NCBI GenBank assembly: GCA_040387755.1
Contig: JAZKDB010000002.1
Span: 1,860,001-1,924,000, forward strand
Length of the DNA stretch: 64,000 bases
From: Rurimicrobium sp040387755
Lineage (GTDB): Bacteria > Bacteroidota > Bacteroidia > Chitinophagales > Chitinophagaceae
Direction of reading: 5' to 3'
Shown: in pieces, positions 61,841 to 64,000 of the stretch
Layout: every line of letters begins with the position of its first letter
Numbering within the stretch: the first letter of the stretch is position 1
The notes under the pieces: model-generated
The model's database searches: none
Seen by the model: the letters and a program-made list of their open reading frames with translations, nothing else
Told to the model about the DNA's origin: nothing
Program-made: the position numbers and the translations under genes

Positions 61841-63454
61841 ATGAAAAAACTAATTATCAGGGCAAGCCTTGCCTTAAGTATTTGTATGATGAGCCTCAGT
61901 GCCTTGGCTCAGGCTCCGGCCACTATTGTCGAGAATCCTTTACCGGCTGCCCCCGGCAATGTACTAAGGCCACAAAATGCAGGTAGCAGTACCATGCAAA
62001 ATGTTTTCTATTCACCCACTGCTTCTATACAAAATCTGTATGTACACAGTTGGGATGTTTTTGGCATTCCGGGATATAATGCTATTGCCTGGAGAAGAAC
62101 CGATGCCGGAGGCGTGCTTCAAAATCAGGGAGACATCCAGATTCCAGATGCTATGGATATAGACGTGGTTGTTTTCGAAACTGCAGGCAGGCATTTTGTG
62201 CTGGCAGGATATTACAATGTAGCCACCCTCGGGCATTATTACGACATCTATTATTTTGGCCCGGGTGGTCTGTTGCCGGTTTCGGTAGGTAATGTCTTAT
62301 CGGCATCACCCAGCTTTGGCCGAATCAATGTAGATGCCAATACACCTTATGGTTTGGCCATTACCTGGTGCGAGCCTGGCGTGGGTATTTTTGTTTCTAC
62401 TGCATTGCTCACAGGCGGCTTTCCTGTATTTACAGGCCCTGTGATGATGCCCGGCACATCCAACTATAAAGACCCGGATATTTGTATCAACAGATACAGC
62501 GGTTTCCTTGCACTGCAAATCGTATACCGCAATACAACCGAAAACGAAATCAGAGAAGACTGGTGGGATTTTTTTGATGCCAACAGCGGCGGTACCGGAA
62601 CAATCGTCAACGAAGATTTCGTTATTACAGGCAACAACTATGGCGTACCGCGTATAGACTGTGCCGAGCAATATGTAGATCAGAAATGGACTTACGTGTA
62701 CTCAGAATACTCTGTAGGAGGAGGTTCTGTTAGTGAGCGCATCTGGGCTGGCGTATTGAATGCGGGCTGGAGCCCTGCTCCCACCACCGTATTGGTGCAT
62801 GCTACCTCATACCCCTCTTTTGCCTATTACGAAAACAATCCTGTTGTTACCTACGACAATACCGCAAGCCGTATCCATATTGGCTGGATTACCCTGGACA
62901 ATACAGCTGTGATACCCGGCTTTACCGATACCAAATATGTGGCCGACTATGTAGACGACCCCGGAGGGATGCCTCCTTTTGTAGCAGGTAGCTATATGAT
63001 GATATCCAATACTCCGGGCGGCCCCGCACCTGTTTTGGCCTTTTCAGGACAAAGTGTACACAGCAATTTTGATGGTCTGCATACCGCCTATTCGCAGTAC
63101 AATACCTTCTTCCCCGGCGACTATAGTATGGTGTACAAAGACAAACCCTGGCCTTCTCCCTTCTTCAAAAAAGCAGAGACCAACACCGCTATGCAAGGCC
63201 TGGGCAAAAGCAGCACACCACAGGTATACCCCAGCCCCTTTGTCAATAAGCTATCGTTGCTCATACCCCAAAAAGGCTATTATGATATCAGCGTCCTAAG
63301 TATCGAAGGCAAAAGCCTCTACTCGCTGCACCAGAGCCTTGGCGAAATGCAGCAGCTGGACATCAATACCGAGAGTTTTGTACCCGGTGTTTATTTTATG
63401 AAAGTGATCTCTAAAGAGCACAACATAGACTATACCGAAAAAATTGTAAAATAG
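61841..63454 (+). CDS. T9SS-secreted protein of unknown function
   Basis: A 537-residue exported protein with a signal peptide (ends ALAQ, about 24). The body (about 30-450) is beta-rich with repeated aromatic/glycine segments and looks propeller-like (DVVVFETAGRHFVLAGYYNV, INVDANTPYGLAITWCEPGV, NRYSGFLALQIVYRNTTEN), but no family is recognised. The C-terminal 75 residues (QVYPSPFVNKLSLLI, YDISVLSIEGKSLYSL, FVPGVYFMKVIS) are a T9SS sorting domain. It uses more GC-rich codons than its neighbours. Followed by a hairpin terminator. Confidence 0.82.
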   Translation: MKKLIIRASLALSICMMSLSALAQAPATIVENPLPAAPGNVLRPQNAGSSTMQNVFYSPTASIQNLYVHSWDVFGIPGYNAIAWRRTDAGGVLQNQGDIQIPDAMDIDVVVFETAGRHFVLAGYYNVATLGHYYDIYYFGPGGLLPVSVGNVLSASPSFGRINVDANTPYGLAITWCEPGVGIFVSTALLTGGFPVFTGPVMMPGTSNYKDPDICINRYSGFLALQIVYRNTTENEIREDWWDFFDANSGGTGTIVNEDFVITGNNYGVPRIDCAEQYVDQKWTYVYSEYSVGGGSVSERIWAGVLNAGWSPAPTTVLVHATSYPSFAYYENNPVVTYDNTASRIHIGWITLDNTAVIPGFTDTKYVADYVDDPGGMPPFVAGSYMMISNTPGGPAPVLAFSGQSVHSNFDGLHTAYSQYNTFFPGDYSMVYKDKPWPSPFFKKAETNTAMQGLGKSSTPQVYPSPFVNKLSLLIPQKGYYDISVLSIEGKSLYSLHQSLGEMQQLDINTESFVPGVYFMKVISKEHNIDYTEKIVK

Positions 63455-63488
63455 CCCTGCCCCAACCGGCAGCATCAGCTACTCTACA

Positions 63489-63528
63489 CAAAAAAGGCCC
63501 ACAGGATTTAATCTTGTGGGTCTTTTTG
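63489..63528 (+). terminator. Terminator after the T9SS protein gene
   Basis: Imperfect hairpin CCCACAGGA/TCTTGTGGG within an A-run and T-run (63489-63528). Confidence 0.75.
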
Positions 63529-63605
63529 TTTTGTCGGTTTAAATTGTCATTGCAGATGCAGAACAAATATCTGGCAGTAAACAGGAAGCAAGAAAAGCGG
63601 AAAGG

Positions 63606-63833
63606 ATGACAAGCCCCTATTTATCATCAGTTCGGGATTTTCCGGAGGCGAATCCCGAACAGCAGCTTGAAATCAGAAATACAATAGGGCAATTCGTTTT
63701 CTTTAAAACATATAATATTAAAGGATTTTTCAGAGAGAATATAGTAGTAAAGGAATGGTCTGGTGGTATTTATATTGTCAAATTCAAGAAAGGCAATACA
63801 ATTAAGACCAGTAAAATTGTTATTGAGCATTAA
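63606..63833 (+). pseudogene. Orphan T9SS sorting-domain fragment
   Basis: A 75-codon frame starting MTSPYLSSVRDFPEANPEQQ, then LEIRNTIGQFVFFKTYNIKG and WSGGIYIVKFKKGNTIKTSK, which is nearly a whole type A T9SS C-terminal domain with no signal peptide or passenger. It is probably the 3' remnant of a longer secreted-protein gene. The YPNP-like motif has become FPEANP. Confidence 0.6.
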
Positions 63834-63843
63834 AATGGTAAAA

Positions 63844-63967
63844 CACGATTATTACACCAAACGACACAGATATTACTTCTAGGTCGTTTTTGTTTTTGTA
63901 TTGTACTTGCTTTGGGCTCCTGATCAGAAAAAAAGGAATACCCGAACACCTTCAGAAAAAAGTAGGG
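63844..63967 (+). promoter_or_regulatory. Upstream regulatory region with 21-bp direct repeats, copy B
   Basis: CACGATTATTACA (63844-63856) and CACAGATATTACT (63865-63877), 21 bases apart, followed by the 33-base element at 63935-63967, 30 of 33 identical to copy A. A candidate ATG follows at 63997, three bases from the window edge, so the regulated gene is cut off. Confidence 0.55.
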
Positions 63968-64000
63968 ACCAAAAATTGTTATTAAAATAATTGTCTATGA

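Noticed and set aside
1..64000. CRISPR array, prophage or restriction-modification system
   Set aside because: No regularly spaced repeats with unique spacers, no phage structural genes and no methyltransferase-endonuclease pair were seen; the HNH and GIY-YIG genes stand alone.

Overview
The window comes from an AT-rich member of the phylum Bacteroidota, probably of the Chitinophagia/Sphingobacteriia type. The evidence is the set of secreted proteins ending in type IX secretion (T9SS) sorting domains, a gldD gliding/T9SS lipoprotein gene, promoters of the Bacteroidota form (TTTG, about 17-21 bases, TAnnTTTG), a group III truncated haemoglobin, and GEVED, DUF2911, DUF3467 and DUF6624 proteins. 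The assignment below phylum is an inference.

Layout. 1-7.4 kb: a partial GNAT/FemAB-like gene, a lipid kinase gene coupled to nadC, a T9SS protein, and an ECF-sigma operon ending in a dihaem cytochrome c peroxidase. 7.4-13.4 kb: three 16-bp parS centromere sites in and upstream of mnmG, a T9SS protein with a PA domain, nadA, and a 0.6-kb AT-rich intergenic region with one exact and several near-match DnaA boxes. I read this stretch as the likely chromosome origin and centromere region. 13.4-20.6 kb: seven genes, all on the plus strand (periplasmic prolyl isomerase, GldD, MerR regulator, thioredoxin-like protein, two T9SS proteins, AraC regulator). 20.6-25.1 kb: purEK, a hairpin repeat, solitary HNH and zinc-ribbon genes, hutH. 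25.1-32.3 kb: twin TonB-domain proteins, truncated haemoglobin, a large protein with two copies of an unrecognised module, and a lipoprotein/membrane protein/histidine kinase/response regulator operon. 32.3-45.2 kb: LUD protein, ComM, YceH, DUF421, an FG-GAP T9SS protein, DUF3467-guaA, a type 1 binding-protein-like lipoprotein or exported protein, DUF2911, holA, a PolB-like exonuclease and a coiled-coil membrane protein. 45.4-57.6 kb: a GEVED T9SS protein, cold-shock protein, an overlapping four-gene membrane operon, an RsmB-type methyltransferase, an MFS transporter, OmpA and DUF6624 proteins, then dapA and accA. 57.7-64 kb: tRNA-Asp followed by an accessory zone with three copies of a tRNA-linked hairpin, two decayed GIY-YIG nuclease genes, a decayed tRNA-Asp fragment, T9SS and lipoprotein cargo, and a duplicated upstream regulatory region.

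How the parts fit. Housekeeping metabolism is scattered in short units (nadC and nadA in separate places, purEK, guaA, accA-dapA). T9SS cargo genes lie throughout, so the secretion system itself must be encoded elsewhere apart from gldD. The two most informative non-coding regions are the parS/DnaA-box region (7.4-13.4 kb) and the repeated tRNA-Asp/GIY-YIG region (57.7-61.2 kb).
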